A stretch of DNA of 64,000 bases from Eubacterium sp. GTDB lineage: Bacteria > Bacillota > Clostridia > Lachnospirales > Lachnospiraceae. The notes below the pieces were generated by a model, which was not told where the DNA came from, made no database searches, and worked only from the letters and a program-made list of their open reading frames with translations. Below, in pieces: positions 27,279-35,912 of the stretch. The stretch is from assembly GCA_017539165.1 (NCBI GenBank), contig JAFYHN010000108.1, positions 1-64,000 of the forward strand. Direction: 5' to 3'. How positions within the stretch are numbered: position 1 is the stretch's first letter; each line of letters starts with the position of its first letter. The translations under genes and the position numbers were made by a program.

Positions 27279-28871
27279 ATGGAAAACGGTTTTGATCAGA
27301 CAACTGCCCAGGGCGATAATAAGTCAGCCTGGGATGACAAGTATCGTAACAACATGGGTAACAAGAATAAAAAGCCTAAAAGGAAGAGAAGTAAAAAGGG
27401 ACTGATCATAGTCCTTATTATTGTTGCTGCCGTTGGAGGACTCATTGCATATGGTGTTTCAAAAGCGAAGAGTGCAGTTAAGGCTGTAACTGATGCTATG
27501 GGTGATGGTGTACTTGTTGAAGAGTTCGGTAAGAAAGACTTATCAGCTTATGTAGATGTGACTGGTGTAGCCGAAAGCCAGAAGACAGAAAAGATTATAT
27601 CTACACTTCAGTATCCTGTTAAGGAAATCAGGGTTGAGGTTGGTGACAGAGTTAAGGCCGGTGATGTTGTCTGTACCATCGATACTACTGAGATAGATAA
27701 ACAGATTAAAGATCTTGAAGCACAGGCTTCTGATTCAGAAAGACTGAAGGCTAAGCAGCTTGAGATGGCTAATCATAACGTGAATTCTGCAGCTTCTAAT
27801 AGAGACAGAGCTATTAGCGGAGCTAACAGAAACATAGATGAAACTAAGAAGGACTTTGAGAATGCGGATGCAGATTATTACAAGAAGCTCGAAGAATATA
27901 ACCAGGCTGTAGCTGAAGCTGAGAAAATCGCAACTAATACAGATGCTGTTCACTCTAATCCAGCTGTTGTAGCAGCAAAATCAGCACTTGACGCAGCAAA
28001 TGAAGCTTGGTATGTAAAGGAGGCTGCGTATAAGCAGGCTACAAACAGTTATGATGATACTGCTGCTTCTGCAGAACAGAGTTACCAGTCAGCTGTAGAT
28101 AGTGCAGAACTTGAATCTATCAATAACTCATCATATTCAACATTAACTACACAGCTTGCTTCATATTACAAGATGAAGAATGATTCAGTGATCCTTTCAA
28201 AGACAACAGGTGTTGTAACTTCGATAGATGCAACTGTGGGACTTGCTCCTACGGGAATGATAATGACTATTCAGGATGACAAGAATCTTGAGGTAAATGT
28301 TGGCATAAAAGAAAGAGATATCTTCAGTGTTAAGAAGGGTATGGAAGTTGAACTTTCAAATTCTACTCTGGCAAATGTATCTGGAAAAGGTACGGTTACA
28401 AAGGTAGACACCTTTGCAACAGAGGCTCCTGCAGTAACTACACAGACAATGCAGGCAGCAGCTGCTCAGGATAATACATTTAATGCCAAGATCACTATTA
28501 CAGATAATACAGATATCCTTCTTGGAATGAAGCTTAAGGTCAGAATAGCAACAGGTGAAGAACTTCGAACAGATGCTGTTCCTTATACAGCAATCCTTTC
28601 GGATGCAGAAGGTGACTATGTATATGTTGCTCAGGAAATAGGCAATGGAATGTATAGTGTAGTAAGAAAGTCCGTTGAAAAAGGAATGAGCGGTGATTAC
28701 TATACAGAGATAAAGAGTGGTGATCTTGTAGCTGGAGATAAGGTAATCTGTTATCCAAGTACAGTTACTGAAAATGGAATGATCAAGATAAATGAGAATT
28801 CAAACAGTGAGAGCTCAAATACAAAAGGTAAGGGTACAGATACTGACGCCAACAAGAATAGCGAAGAATAA
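27279..28871 (+). CDS. Membrane fusion (HlyD/MacA-like) adaptor protein
   Basis: 530 residues. Cytoplasmic basic segment, one membrane helix (about 43-62), barrel-sandwich hybrid split by a long coiled coil (about 150-290, rich in Ala, Lys and Glu), then beta-barrel domains with the pattern SKTTGVVTSIDATVG. A polar Ser/Asn/Lys tail ends the protein. It connects an ABC exporter to the cell envelope. AAGGAGAGG precedes the ATG. The ATPase and permease genes follow directly, forming a MacAB-like tripartite unit without an outer-membrane partner. Confidence 0.9.
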   Translation: MENGFDQTTAQGDNKSAWDDKYRNNMGNKNKKPKRKRSKKGLIIVLIIVAAVGGLIAYGVSKAKSAVKAVTDAMGDGVLVEEFGKKDLSAYVDVTGVAESQKTEKIISTLQYPVKEIRVEVGDRVKAGDVVCTIDTTEIDKQIKDLEAQASDSERLKAKQLEMANHNVNSAASNRDRAISGANRNIDETKKDFENADADYYKKLEEYNQAVAEAEKIATNTDAVHSNPAVVAAKSALDAANEAWYVKEAAYKQATNSYDDTAASAEQSYQSAVDSAELESINNSSYSTLTTQLASYYKMKNDSVILSKTTGVVTSIDATVGLAPTGMIMTIQDDKNLEVNVGIKERDIFSVKKGMEVELSNSTLANVSGKGTVTKVDTFATEAPAVTTQTMQAAAAQDNTFNAKITITDNTDILLGMKLKVRIATGEELRTDAVPYTAILSDAEGDYVYVAQEIGNGMYSVVRKSVEKGMSGDYYTEIKSGDLVAGDKVICYPSTVTENGMIKINENSNSESSNTKGKGTDTDANKNSEE

Positions 28872-28886
28872 AAGGATGTGTGCATA

Positions 28887-29726
28887 ATGAGAAAAGTTAT
28901 AGAAATGCAGCACATCAATAAGAAATACTATGAAGGTATGGAAAATGAGCTGCATATACTTCATGATATAGATCTTACAGTATGTGATGGAGAATTTGTG
29001 GCACTTGTTGGTGAATCTGGTTCTGGTAAATCAACAATGATGAATATCATCGGTGCCCTTGATAGACCTACATCCGGACAGTACTATCTGGCCGGTGAAG
29101 ATATATCACAAATGGATGACGACCGTCTTAGTGAGATAAGAAATAATGAAATAGGCTTTGTCTTTCAGAGCGCCTACATGATTCCGCGTATTTCAGCAGT
29201 AGAGAACGTTGAAGTTCCACTTATGTATGCGGGAATGTCAAAAGGCGAAAGAAGAGACAAGGCTATGGCCCTCCTGGAAATGGTAGGTATGGGTGAACGT
29301 TATAAGCATAAGGCAAATGAGCTCTCAGGTGGACAGAACCAGAGAGTTGCTATAGCGAGAGCACTTGCGTGTGACCCTTCAATCATACTTGCTGATGAGC
29401 CTACAGGTGCCCTGGATTCAAAGACAGGCCACCTTATTATGGATATATTTCATAGACTTCATGATGAGCAGAAGAAGACAATAGTACTTATTACTCATAG
29501 TAAGGAACTTGCTTCAGAGACACAGAGGATCATCACTATCAGCGATGGATTCATTGTGAACGATGCTAGAAATGAGATATTCAAACTAAGACGTGATGCA
29601 AGAAAGAATGATCCTAATGCTGATAAGATGAGTTATTCAACAACAGCAGAAAATGATTCGCTGGAGAATCGTGCTGCGAATATTAAAGAAAGACTAAATG
29701 CTATGAGAGGAGGAGATGAAACATGA
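28887..29726 (+). CDS. ABC transporter ATP-binding protein (MacB-type)
   Basis: 279 residues. Walker A GESGSGKSTMMNIIGALD, signature LSGGQNQRVAIARAL and Walker B IILADEPTGALDS. A C-terminal extension of about 50 charged residues follows the ABC domain. An upstream in-frame GTG (28878) is rejected in favour of ATG 28887, which has AAAGGATG ahead. The stop overlaps the start of the permease gene (ATGA). Substrate unknown; macrolide, peptide or lipid export are the family options. Confidence 0.92.
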   Translation: MRKVIEMQHINKKYYEGMENELHILHDIDLTVCDGEFVALVGESGSGKSTMMNIIGALDRPTSGQYYLAGEDISQMDDDRLSEIRNNEIGFVFQSAYMIPRISAVENVEVPLMYAGMSKGERRDKAMALLEMVGMGERYKHKANELSGGQNQRVAIARALACDPSIILADEPTGALDSKTGHLIMDIFHRLHDEQKKTIVLITHSKELASETQRIITISDGFIVNDARNEIFKLRRDARKNDPNADKMSYSTTAENDSLENRAANIKERLNAMRGGDET

Positions 29727-31018
29727 CATTTATGGAGAATCTTCGACTTGCATGGTCTTGTGTAAAGTCTAATAAGATGCGTTCGATACTTACTATGCTT
29801 GGAATTATCATCGGTATCAGCGCAGTTATAACTATTGCCACTTTGGGCGCCTCGCTTAAGGAAACTATTTCAGGTACATTCAGTGATATGATGAGTACAA
29901 ATCAGTTCGCTATGTTCTGGACTGGTGGTGGTGAAGATGATGAGATTCCGCTTGAGTTTGATCTGGAGAATACGTATGATTTCAAGACTGCATTTGCCGG
30001 TCAGGTTTCTTCAGTATGCTTAAGTGTAGATGTTGATCAGGCTGACTACCATTATGGTGAGGAAAAAAAGACTGTAAATGTTAAGGGTTATTCTGAAGGA
30101 TACTGTGAGATCAGCAACTATGAAGTAGTGCTGGGAAGAGATATAGAGTATCAAGATAGTTTTGATAATAGAAAAGTCTGTGTAGTATCAGATAATTTTG
30201 TTAAATATGCTATGGATGATATGGCTAATCCGATTGGACAGAAGATAGAAGTTGAAACATCCAAAGGTGATATTATATCAGCATATATTATCGGTGTTTA
30301 TTCGATGACTAAGAAGCAATCATCCATTACCGGTCAGGCAAAGGTTTCAGAGAGCGAAAAGGTTACAGATCTTATAATTCCGATAAACTATGCATGGGAT
30401 CTGACAAATACTCCTGAAATATATCGTAATGAGTACTTTTTATATTTTAATGGTGCTCCTGGAGTGGATGGTACGACACTTAAGAATAATGTAACTACAT
30501 ATTTTGAGTCTAAGAAGGAAGCTGGTAGTTCTTATTACCTCTATATAGAGAGTCTTGAAGAACAGCTGAAGACGATAAGTGGAGTAATGGACGTCATAAC
30601 AGTTATTATCTCTGTAATCGCAGCTATATCACTTATAGTTGGTGGTATCGGAGTTATGAATATCATGCTGGTGTCTGTTGTAGAGCGTACTAAAGAGATT
30701 GGTATCAGAAAGGCTCTTGGAGCTAAGAACAAGGTTATTGAGTCGCAGTTCCTGGTTGAATCGGTACTTATCTGTGCGATTGGAGGTGTGATCGGTATTC
30801 TTATCGGTCTGTTGAATGGTGGAGTTATTGCTCTGGTCGCAAAGACTATTGTAGCTAACTCAGAAGATTATTCATTCCTTACAGTAAATGTAAGTCCGCC
30901 AATAGTGATGATAATTGTATCATTCGTATTCTCAACATTAGTTGGTATTATATTTGGTCTCTATCCTGCCAGAAGAGCGGCTAGACTTTCACCTATCGAT
31001 GCACTTAGATACGAGTAG
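29723..31018 (+). CDS. ABC transporter permease (MacB-type FtsX domain)
   Basis: 431 residues. N-terminal helix in RSILTMLGIIIGISAVITIA, a large extracytoplasmic MacB periplasmic-core region (about 45-285), then three C-terminal helices with the FtsX motif VERTKEIGIRKALGAKNKVI and the terminal PARRAARLSPIDALRYE. Complete and typical. Third gene of the adaptor-ATPase-permease operon, translationally coupled to the ATPase by a 4-base overlap. Confidence 0.93.
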   Translation: MTFMENLRLAWSCVKSNKMRSILTMLGIIIGISAVITIATLGASLKETISGTFSDMMSTNQFAMFWTGGGEDDEIPLEFDLENTYDFKTAFAGQVSSVCLSVDVDQADYHYGEEKKTVNVKGYSEGYCEISNYEVVLGRDIEYQDSFDNRKVCVVSDNFVKYAMDDMANPIGQKIEVETSKGDIISAYIIGVYSMTKKQSSITGQAKVSESEKVTDLIIPINYAWDLTNTPEIYRNEYFLYFNGAPGVDGTTLKNNVTTYFESKKEAGSSYYLYIESLEEQLKTISGVMDVITVIISVIAAISLIVGGIGVMNIMLVSVVERTKEIGIRKALGAKNKVIESQFLVESVLICAIGGVIGILIGLLNGGVIALVAKTIVANSEDYSFLTVNVSPPIVMIIVSFVFSTLVGIIFGLYPARRAARLSPIDALRYE

Positions 31019-31061
31019 AATTACAACAAGAAAATATTAATAGTTTTCTGTTGACAATGCA

Positions 31062-31110
31062 TGTACTATATTGTATGTTTTTTTCTAGATATACGATATA
31101 GTACATTTTT
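31062..31110 (+). terminator. Long hairpin ending the MacAB-like operon
   Basis: TGTACTATATTGTAT and ATACGATATAGTACA form a 15-pair stem (one G-U pair) and TTTTTG follows. TTGACA at 31051-31056 with a TATGTT seventeen bases on could be a promoter for the acyl carrier protein gene, in which case this hairpin would lie in its leader. Confidence 0.6.
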
Positions 31111-31182
31111 GTTTTATGTCGTAGAAGGTGGTTTGAAAGTGTTCTGTAAATCAAGTATATTTGTATGGAGGAGAGCTTTAGT

Positions 31183-31419
31183 ATGATATTTGATAAGCTA
31201 GTTGAGATTATGATGGACCATCTGTCCATCCAGCCACAGGATGTTACATTAGATACTTCATTTAAAGATGATCTTGCAGTAGATTCACTTGATCTATATG
31301 ATCTTGTTATGGCTCTTGAAGAGGAATTCAATATTGAGATTCCACAAGAAAAGCTCACTGAGGTTGAGACTGTAGAGAGTCTTATCAAGGTTCTTAAGGA
31401 ACTTGGAGTAGAGGAGTAA
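31183..31419 (+). CDS. acpP: Acyl carrier protein
   Basis: 78 residues, a normal ACP length. The phosphopantetheine attachment Ser35 lies in the DSLDLYDL motif, and the helices are acidic as expected. It carries growing acyl chains in fatty-acid synthesis. GGAGGAG lies thirteen to nineteen bases ahead of ATG 31183; the frame could begin at ATG 31165, but that lies upstream of this site. It is not next to other fab genes. The ribosome-site region 31169-31179 is complementary over 11 bases to the small RNA encoded just downstream (see that entry). Confidence 0.9.
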   Translation: MIFDKLVEIMMDHLSIQPQDVTLDTSFKDDLAVDSLDLYDLVMALEEEFNIEIPQEKLTEVETVESLIKVLKELGVEE

Positions 31420-31532
31420 GAGATTAACGAATATTCACTATTATTCAGGAATATTCGATGTTTACAGTTTGTTAACAATTAATTTACTGTTTCTTAACCC
31501 TTTACATTATAAAGAATGCTATTATAATATCA

Positions 31533-31618
31533 GTTCAAGGGTTTGGAGCTGAAAGCTCTCCTGGATGATATAAATAGTGTGTAAAAGAAAAAAGGACGCA
31601 GTAGCGTCCTTTTTCTTT
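31533..31618 (+). ncRNA. Predicted small RNA, copy 1
   Basis: Promoter TTTACA (31501-31506), sixteen bases, TATAAT (31523-31528). The transcript should begin near 31533. It contains hairpin GGAGCT-GAA-AGCTCT, a single-stranded AT-rich linker and a terminator AAAGGACGC/GCGTCCTTT with T run (31591-31617). No open frame of note. The segment AAAGCTCTCCT (31552-31562) is the exact complement of AGGAGAGCTTT in the acpP ribosome site. No known RNA family was recognised. Two diverged copies that keep promoter, body and terminator fold while changing the terminator sequence argue for a real RNA. Confidence 0.75.
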
Positions 31619-31767
31619 TGCTTTTTGAAAGATTCTGTGTTTGGGTTAACGGATATTATAATATTCATTATTATTCATAAATATTAATATAATCGTTTAC
31701 GATTTGTTAACAGTTAATTTACTGTTTCTTCACCCTTTACAATATGAAGTTTGGTATTATAATATCA

Positions 31768-31853
31768 GTTCAAGGGTTTGGAGCTATAAGCTCTCCTGGA
31801 TGATATAATAAATAGTGTGTATAAAAGAAAAGGCGCCTAGCGCCTTTTCTTTT
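31768..31853 (+). ncRNA. Predicted small RNA, copy 2
   Basis: Promoter TTTACA (31736-31741), sixteen bases, TATAAT (31758-31763). The body matches copy 1 except that the hairpin loop is ATA rather than GAA, and the linker has extra TAA and TA. Its terminator has a different stem, AAAAGGCGC/GCGCCTTTT (31828-31848), but the same position and strength. AAGCTCTCCT (31788-31797) keeps ten bases of complementarity to the acpP ribosome site. Confidence 0.75.
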
Positions 31854-31877
31854 AGGTTAATACGCCCGTGTATAAAA

Positions 31878-31921
31878 AAATACTACATTCGCAAATCTTA
31901 GGATTCTCGAATGTAGTATTT
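31878..31921. terminator. Bidirectional terminator between small RNAs and GH94 gene
   Basis: AAATACTACATTCG pairs with CGAATGTAGTATTT over 14 bases with a 16-base loop. A and T runs flank it on both sides. It ends the reverse-strand GH94 gene 18 bases after its stop codon and blocks read-through from the small RNAs. Confidence 0.85.
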
Positions 31922-31938
31922 TTTTATTTTATGAATAA

Positions 31939-34389
31939 TTAGCCAAGAACAACTTCTACCTTATGAGTAGCTCCGTCGCCTGCTACAGGAATAACACATC
32001 CATCAACAGCCTTTCCATCGACTGTAAGGGATACAACACCCTTGCAAACGTGGTTAGGATTCTTAACCTCAATCTCATATGTATCTCCGCGGAACTGACG
32101 AACTGCGTTAAAACCATCCCATGCACTTGGGATAGAAGGATCTACTTTAAGTCCGTTCCAGTCAGCTGTGATACCGAGGATATACTGGCTGATAGCTACG
32201 AAGTTCCAAGCAGCTGTACCTGTAAGCCATGAGTTCTTAGCCTCACCTTGACGGCCAGCGTCTTTTCCGGCTACCATCTGAGCATATACATATGGCTCTG
32301 TTCTGTGAAGATCTGAGATATCCTCAAGGAAAGCAGGAGCGATACGTGAATACCAGTCAAATGCCTTATCTCCCTGTCCTGCATAAGCAGCTGCACAGAT
32401 CATCCAAGCATTGTTGTGGCAGAATACTCCGGCATTCTCTTTGTATCCTGCAGGATATGTTGAGATCTCACCGTATTCTATATAGTACTTTGTGAAAGCA
32501 GGATTGTTGAGAACAAGACCGTATTTGCATCCGAGTCTTTCTTCAACGGCGTTGATAACCTTCTCTGCCCAGCCTTCTTCTTTACCGATATCTGACATGA
32601 TACCGAAGCCCTGAGGCTCGATAAAGATCTTACCTTCTTCATTTTCTTTAGAACCAACCTTACGTCCGAGGTCGTCGTAGGCTCTGATGAACCATTCACC
32701 GTCCCAACCGAACTTCTTGATGGTTTCTTTCATCTTATCTATCTCAGCCTGAGCTGCAGTAGCTTCAGCCTCATCTCCTTTATACTTGCAAAGAGCAACG
32801 TAATCTGGTCCTGCATATGTGAAGAGTGTAGCAACGAAGATTGATTCTGCTACATCTGAGAATCCCTTGTCACCATACTTAGGTGATGTATATGTCTGGA
32901 AGCTTTCTCCTGGTGTATCTGACCAGCATGAAAGGTTCAGACAGTCGTTCCAGTCAGCTCTCATTGAGAGTGGAAGTCCGTGAGGACCAACTTCTTTTGC
33001 AACCTTATAGAATGACTGCTTCAGGTGGTGCATCATTGACTGTGCAAGAGACTCATCGTTACGATAAGGAACCTGCTCATCAAGGATTGAGTAATCACCA
33101 GTTTCTTTGATATATGCAGCTGTAGACATGATCATCCACAGTGGATCGTCTGAGAAGTTACCGCCAAGGGTGTCATTTCCCTTCTTAGTAAGTGGCTGAT
33201 ACTGATGGAAGCATCCACCATCTTCGAACTGTGTAGCGGCAAGATCAAGAATTCTTTCACGGGCTCTATCAGGAATCTGATGTACGAATCCGAGGAGATC
33301 CTGGTTAGAATCACGGAATCCCATTCCACGACCGATACCTGACTCGAAGTATGAAGCACTTCTTGACATGTTAAATGTAACCATACACTGATACTGATTC
33401 CAGATATTAACCATACGGTCAACCTTCTCATCAGGTGTTTTAACAGTGTACTTAGAGAGAAGCTCATCCCACATCTTATTGTTAGCTTCAAGAGCTGCAT
33501 CAACTTTCTCTGCGGTATTGAACTGCTCGATCATAGCATAAGCTTTTGACTTGTTCATGCTGCCGTCACTGTTCCACTTCTCTGTTCCGTTCTCAACATA
33601 TCCAAGCATGAATACGAGAGATTTCTCTTCGCCAGGAGCGAGAGATATCTTAAGTGAATGAGAAGCAATAGGTGACCATCCGTCAGCCTTTGAATTGTTT
33701 GACTTGTTGGCAAATACTGCATCTGGCTTATCAAAACCGTTGTAAAGTCCCATAAAGCTTTCCTTATCGCAGTCATAGCCATCGATGTCAGCATTAACTG
33801 TATAGAACGCGAAATGATCGCGACGTTCTTTGTATTCTGTTTTGTGGAAGAGAGTAGAACCTTCTACTTCAACTTCACCAGTATTGAAGTTTCTCTGGAA
33901 GTTTGTTGAGTCATCCTCAGCATTCCACAGACACCACTCAAGGAATGAGAAGAGTGTAAAGTCTTTAGGAGCATTTCCTTCATTCTTAAGAACAACTTTC
34001 TGAATCTCAGCATTTACACCCTGAGGTACAAAGAATGTAACTTCTGCTGAAAGATCGTTCTTCTTACCTGTGATCACTGTATATCCCATACCGTGACGGC
34101 ACTGATAGAAGTCCAGTTCAGTCTTAACAGGTGACCATCCTGGATTCCATACTGTAGTTCCATCATTTATATAGAAGTAACGTCCTCCCATATCTACAGG
34201 TATGTTGTTATATCTGTAACGTGTAATGCGTCTCAGACGAGCGTCTTTATAGAAATGATAACCTCCTGCTGTATTTGAAATGAGCGAGAAAAATCCCTCT
34301 GTTCCAAGGTAGTTGATCCAAGGGTATGGGGTTTTGGGGGATGTAATGACATATTCTCTTTTTTCATCATCGAAAAAACCAAATTTCAT
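31939..34389 (-). CDS. Cellobiose phosphorylase (GH94)
   Basis: 816 residues, close to known cellobiose phosphorylases (about 810-820). It splits cellobiose with phosphate to glucose 1-phosphate and glucose in the cytoplasm. Seen: N-terminal beta-sandwich starting [15 protein letters not shown], and the (alpha/alpha)6 barrel with [19 protein letters not shown] and [11 protein letters not shown], the latter with the general-acid Asp. Cellodextrin or chitobiose phosphorylases are related; the overall similarity I recall favours cellobiose. AAAGGAAAGG precedes the ATG on the reverse strand. Upstream lies a long folded leader with a promoter at 34793-34821. It probably feeds the cellodextrin pathway with the epimerase encoded next. 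Confidence 0.93.
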   Translation of the reverse strand: MKFGFFDDEKREYVITSPKTPYPWINYLGTEGFFSLISNTAGGYHFYKDARLRRITRYRYNNIPVDMGGRYFYINDGTTVWNPGWSPVKTELDFYQCRHGMGYTVITGKKNDLSAEVTFFVPQGVNAEIQKVVLKNEGNAPKDFTLFSFLEWCLWNAEDDSTNFQRNFNTGEVEVEGSTLFHKTEYKERRDHFAFYTVNADIDGYDCDKESFMGLYNGFDKPDAVFANKSNNSKADGWSPIASHSLKISLAPGEEKSLVFMLGYVENGTEKWNSDGSMNKSKAYAMIEQFNTAEKVDAALEANNKMWDELLSKYTVKTPDEKVDRMVNIWNQYQCMVTFNMSRSASYFESGIGRGMGFRDSNQDLLGFVHQIPDRARERILDLAATQFEDGGCFHQYQPLTKKGNDTLGGNFSDDPLWMIMSTAAYIKETGDYSILDEQVPYRNDESLAQSMMHHLKQSFYKVAKEVGPHGLPLSMRADWNDCLNLSCWSDTPGESFQTYTSPKYGDKGFSDVAESIFVATLFTYAGPDYVALCKYKGDEAEATAAQAEIDKMKETIKKFGWDGEWFIRAYDDLGRKVGSKENEEGKIFIEPQGFGIMSDIGKEEGWAEKVINAVEERLGCKYGLVLNNPAFTKYYIEYGEISTYPAGYKENAGVFCHNNAWMICAAAYAGQGDKAFDWYSRIAPAFLEDISDLHRTEPYVYAQMVAGKDAGRQGEAKNSWLTGTAAWNFVAISQYILGITADWNGLKVDPSIPSAWDGFNAVRQFRGDTYEIEVKNPNHVCKGVVSLTVDGKAVDGCVIPVAGDGATHKVEVVLG

Positions 34390-34428
34390 GATTTGATTAC
34401 CTTTCCTTTCGTGGATTTTTAGTGTTTA

Positions 34429-34790
34429 TCGAGCGCGGGGGTGGGGTTTAGATACCTATTCGCAGTTCTGAAAAAGACTTCGTGGGTCTATTCGCAGTTC
34501 CGAAAAAGACCTCGAGGGTCTATTCGCAGCTCCGAAAAAGACTTCGTGGGTCTATTCGCAGTTCCATCAAAGACATTAGGGACGTCCGCACTCGCGTGGT
34601 GATTTTTATTAAGCAAGCTTATAAAAATTCCCACGCGGTGCTTTACTGTCTGCTGCGCAGACACCTCCCTAATGCTTTTGTGGCACCTGCTACGCAGGTA
34701 CGCAAAAAATTCATATAAAGCTTCGCAGCCTGCAAGCAGTCGCTCAGTTTTATAGAATTTTTTGCTACTGCGAATAGGGTCGCGCTTTAG
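34429..34790 (-). repeat. Complex folded intergenic element in the GH94 leader
   Basis: A 360-bp block of nested inverted repeats. Outer arms: CTATTCGCAG copies at 34456-34562 against CTGCGAATAGG at 34768-34778, with GCGCG beyond each. Inner stems: CATTAGGGA (34574-34582)/TCCCTAATG (34666-34674) enclosing GCACTCGCGTGG (34588-34599)/CCACGCGGTGC (34631-34641) and GTCTGC/GCAGAC (34648-34662); ACCTGC/GCAGGT (34685-34699); and GCAAAAAATTC (34702-34712)/GAATTTTTTGC (34755-34765), extended by TATAAA/TTTATA. A 78-codon forward frame over it is a by-product of the repeats. The element is either a dispersed palindromic repeat or a structured leader RNA. Confidence 0.75.
34455..34582 (-). repeat. Four tandem 32-bp units
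   Basis: Units start at 34455, 34487, 34519 and 34551, each beginning yCTATTCGCAG; the first three continue yTCyGAAAAAGAC and end near a TCGwGGG. The fourth diverges after the first 15 bases and runs into the CATTAGGGA stem. There are no spacers, so this is not a CRISPR array. Each unit could pair with the single CTGCGAATAG at 34768, giving alternative folds. Confidence 0.85.
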
Positions 34791-34792
34791 AC

Positions 34793-34821
34793 ATTATAAC
34801 AATAAAATGCCCAAAATACAA
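34793..34821 (-). promoter_or_regulatory. Promoter for the GH94 leader
   Basis: On the reverse strand TTGTAT (34821-34816), seventeen bases, TATAAT (34798-34793). Transcription would start near 34786, so the folded element would form most of a leader of about 400 nt before the GH94 start codon. No better promoter was seen between the element and the gene. Confidence 0.6.
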
Positions 34822-34846
34822 GGTTGTTCCTTGCTGATTTTGGGCA
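34808..34846 (-). terminator. Terminator of the HIT-epimerase operon
   Basis: TGCCCAAAAT/ATTTTGGGCA stem with an inner CAAGG/CCTTG stem. On the reverse strand it is followed by TTTTATT. It overlaps the -35 of the GH94 promoter. Confidence 0.75.
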
Positions 34847-34877
34847 AATTGTACTAAAAATGTGTCATTAGTATAGA

Positions 34878-35888
34878 TTATTTGATATGGCTGTAAATGT
34901 GTTGTCCGACTGTTTTGCTTTCTCCTGGAGCGAGCTCGATATAACCTGATTCTTCTCCAGGGAGAGGAAGGTTCGGAGCGTCGATCATCCATGTTGAAGG
35001 TTCGGGACAGAAGTAGCCTTTTTCTCCGCCGTCATTCCAGATGATCCAGAATCTGAAGTTGTCGTCTATCTCATATCTGATCTCTTTTCCGGTTGATGTA
35101 TCAGAGACGATAGCTCCTCTGAATGGCTTATCATCAACTTCATATGTTTCTGCATTATATACGTCATTATAGAGATTATGTTTTACAGGAATCATAGAAC
35201 CTGTAAGATACTGTCTGTCGTGATTATCAAGTGATATGAAGTCACATGTCGGAAGATTTCTCTGGTTAAGTGGCCATTTGTCTCCGATCGTTATGAATAT
35301 TCTTGTATCAAGCGGTTCGCCGTTTGTTGTGAAAGGAGCATTCATAGCGGTGTGATTACATATTCCGTAAGGAAGCTGTCTCTCTGACAGATTGGTTATA
35401 GTTACATTATAATACATTCCTTCTTCAGTAAGTTTGAATGTGAACTCAGCTTTGAAGCTTACAGGGAAGGTCTCATAGAAAGGATCCTTCTCATCATATA
35501 CATAGCAGGTTTTAGCGATAGCTGCATCATCAGTTGCAGTTGCTTCTACTATAGAGTGCTCACGCTTATGAAGGAATCCGTGAATCGCATTATGTCCTTC
35601 AGGATCTCCTATAGGAAATGTATATGTGTAATCGCTGCACTTGAGAATTCCGTCTCTTAATCTGTTCGGATAGAAAAGTGTAGGGAATCCGTAAACCTCA
35701 GGACTTGCTTTAAGCTCTTCGATTGACAGACTTTCATCCTTTCTGAAAAAGCTGATATCATTTTCAAGATCAATCATAGAGATGATATTGCTTCCAAGGA
35801 ATGGAGCGATAGTTGCTGTATAATTCCCTGCTTTAAGATTGATAACATCTTTCTCTTTGTACTGCTTAACCTCAGCGTTAAATGCCAT
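34878..35888 (-). CDS. Aldose 1-epimerase family protein (galactose mutarotase-like)
   Basis: 336 residues, one beta-sandwich. Visible are IHGFLHKREH with a conserved His in the first third, the central ICNHTAMNAPF with a second His, and an Asp/Glu-bearing C-terminal part (GYIELAPGES). Family members interconvert alpha and beta anomers of sugars; some bind glucose 6-phosphate. Its place upstream of the GH94 gene on the same strand fits anomer supply for glucose from cellobiose, but the sugar is not certain. GGAGGATG precedes the ATG. It is 24 bases downstream of the HIT gene. Confidence 0.8.
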   Translation of the reverse strand: MAFNAEVKQYKEKDVINLKAGNYTATIAPFLGSNIISMIDLENDISFFRKDESLSIEELKASPEVYGFPTLFYPNRLRDGILKCSDYTYTFPIGDPEGHNAIHGFLHKREHSIVEATATDDAAIAKTCYVYDEKDPFYETFPVSFKAEFTFKLTEEGMYYNVTITNLSERQLPYGICNHTAMNAPFTTNGEPLDTRIFITIGDKWPLNQRNLPTCDFISLDNHDRQYLTGSMIPVKHNLYNDVYNAETYEVDDKPFRGAIVSDTSTGKEIRYEIDDNFRFWIIWNDGGEKGYFCPEPSTWMIDAPNLPLPGEESGYIELAPGESKTVGQHIYSHIK

Positions 35889-35912
35889 TATGACATCCTC
35901 CTGTTTCTACAT

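Larger units (their letters stand above)
31424..31853 (+). repeat. Tandem duplication of about 190-210 bp holding two small RNA genes
   Basis: Two head-to-tail copies (about 31424-31618 and 31646-31853). Shared parts are an AT-rich start with ATTATTC, then a region with TTGTTAACA and TTAATTTACTGTTTCTT, the promoter, and the RNA body GTTCAAGGGTTTGGAGCT. The copies differ mainly in the hairpin loop, short linker insertions and the terminator stem. This accounts for the whole 519-base gap between the ACP and GH94 genes apart from the terminator at 31878-31921. Confidence 0.85.

Noticed and set aside
34455..34582. Possible CRISPR array
   Set aside because: The 32-bp units are contiguous with no unique spacers, and no cas gene is near.
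34482..34718. Forward-strand 78-codon open frame in the GH94 leader
   Set aside because: It lies entirely in tandem and inverted repeats, has no ribosome site and its protein has repeat-born composition; better explained as structured DNA/RNA.
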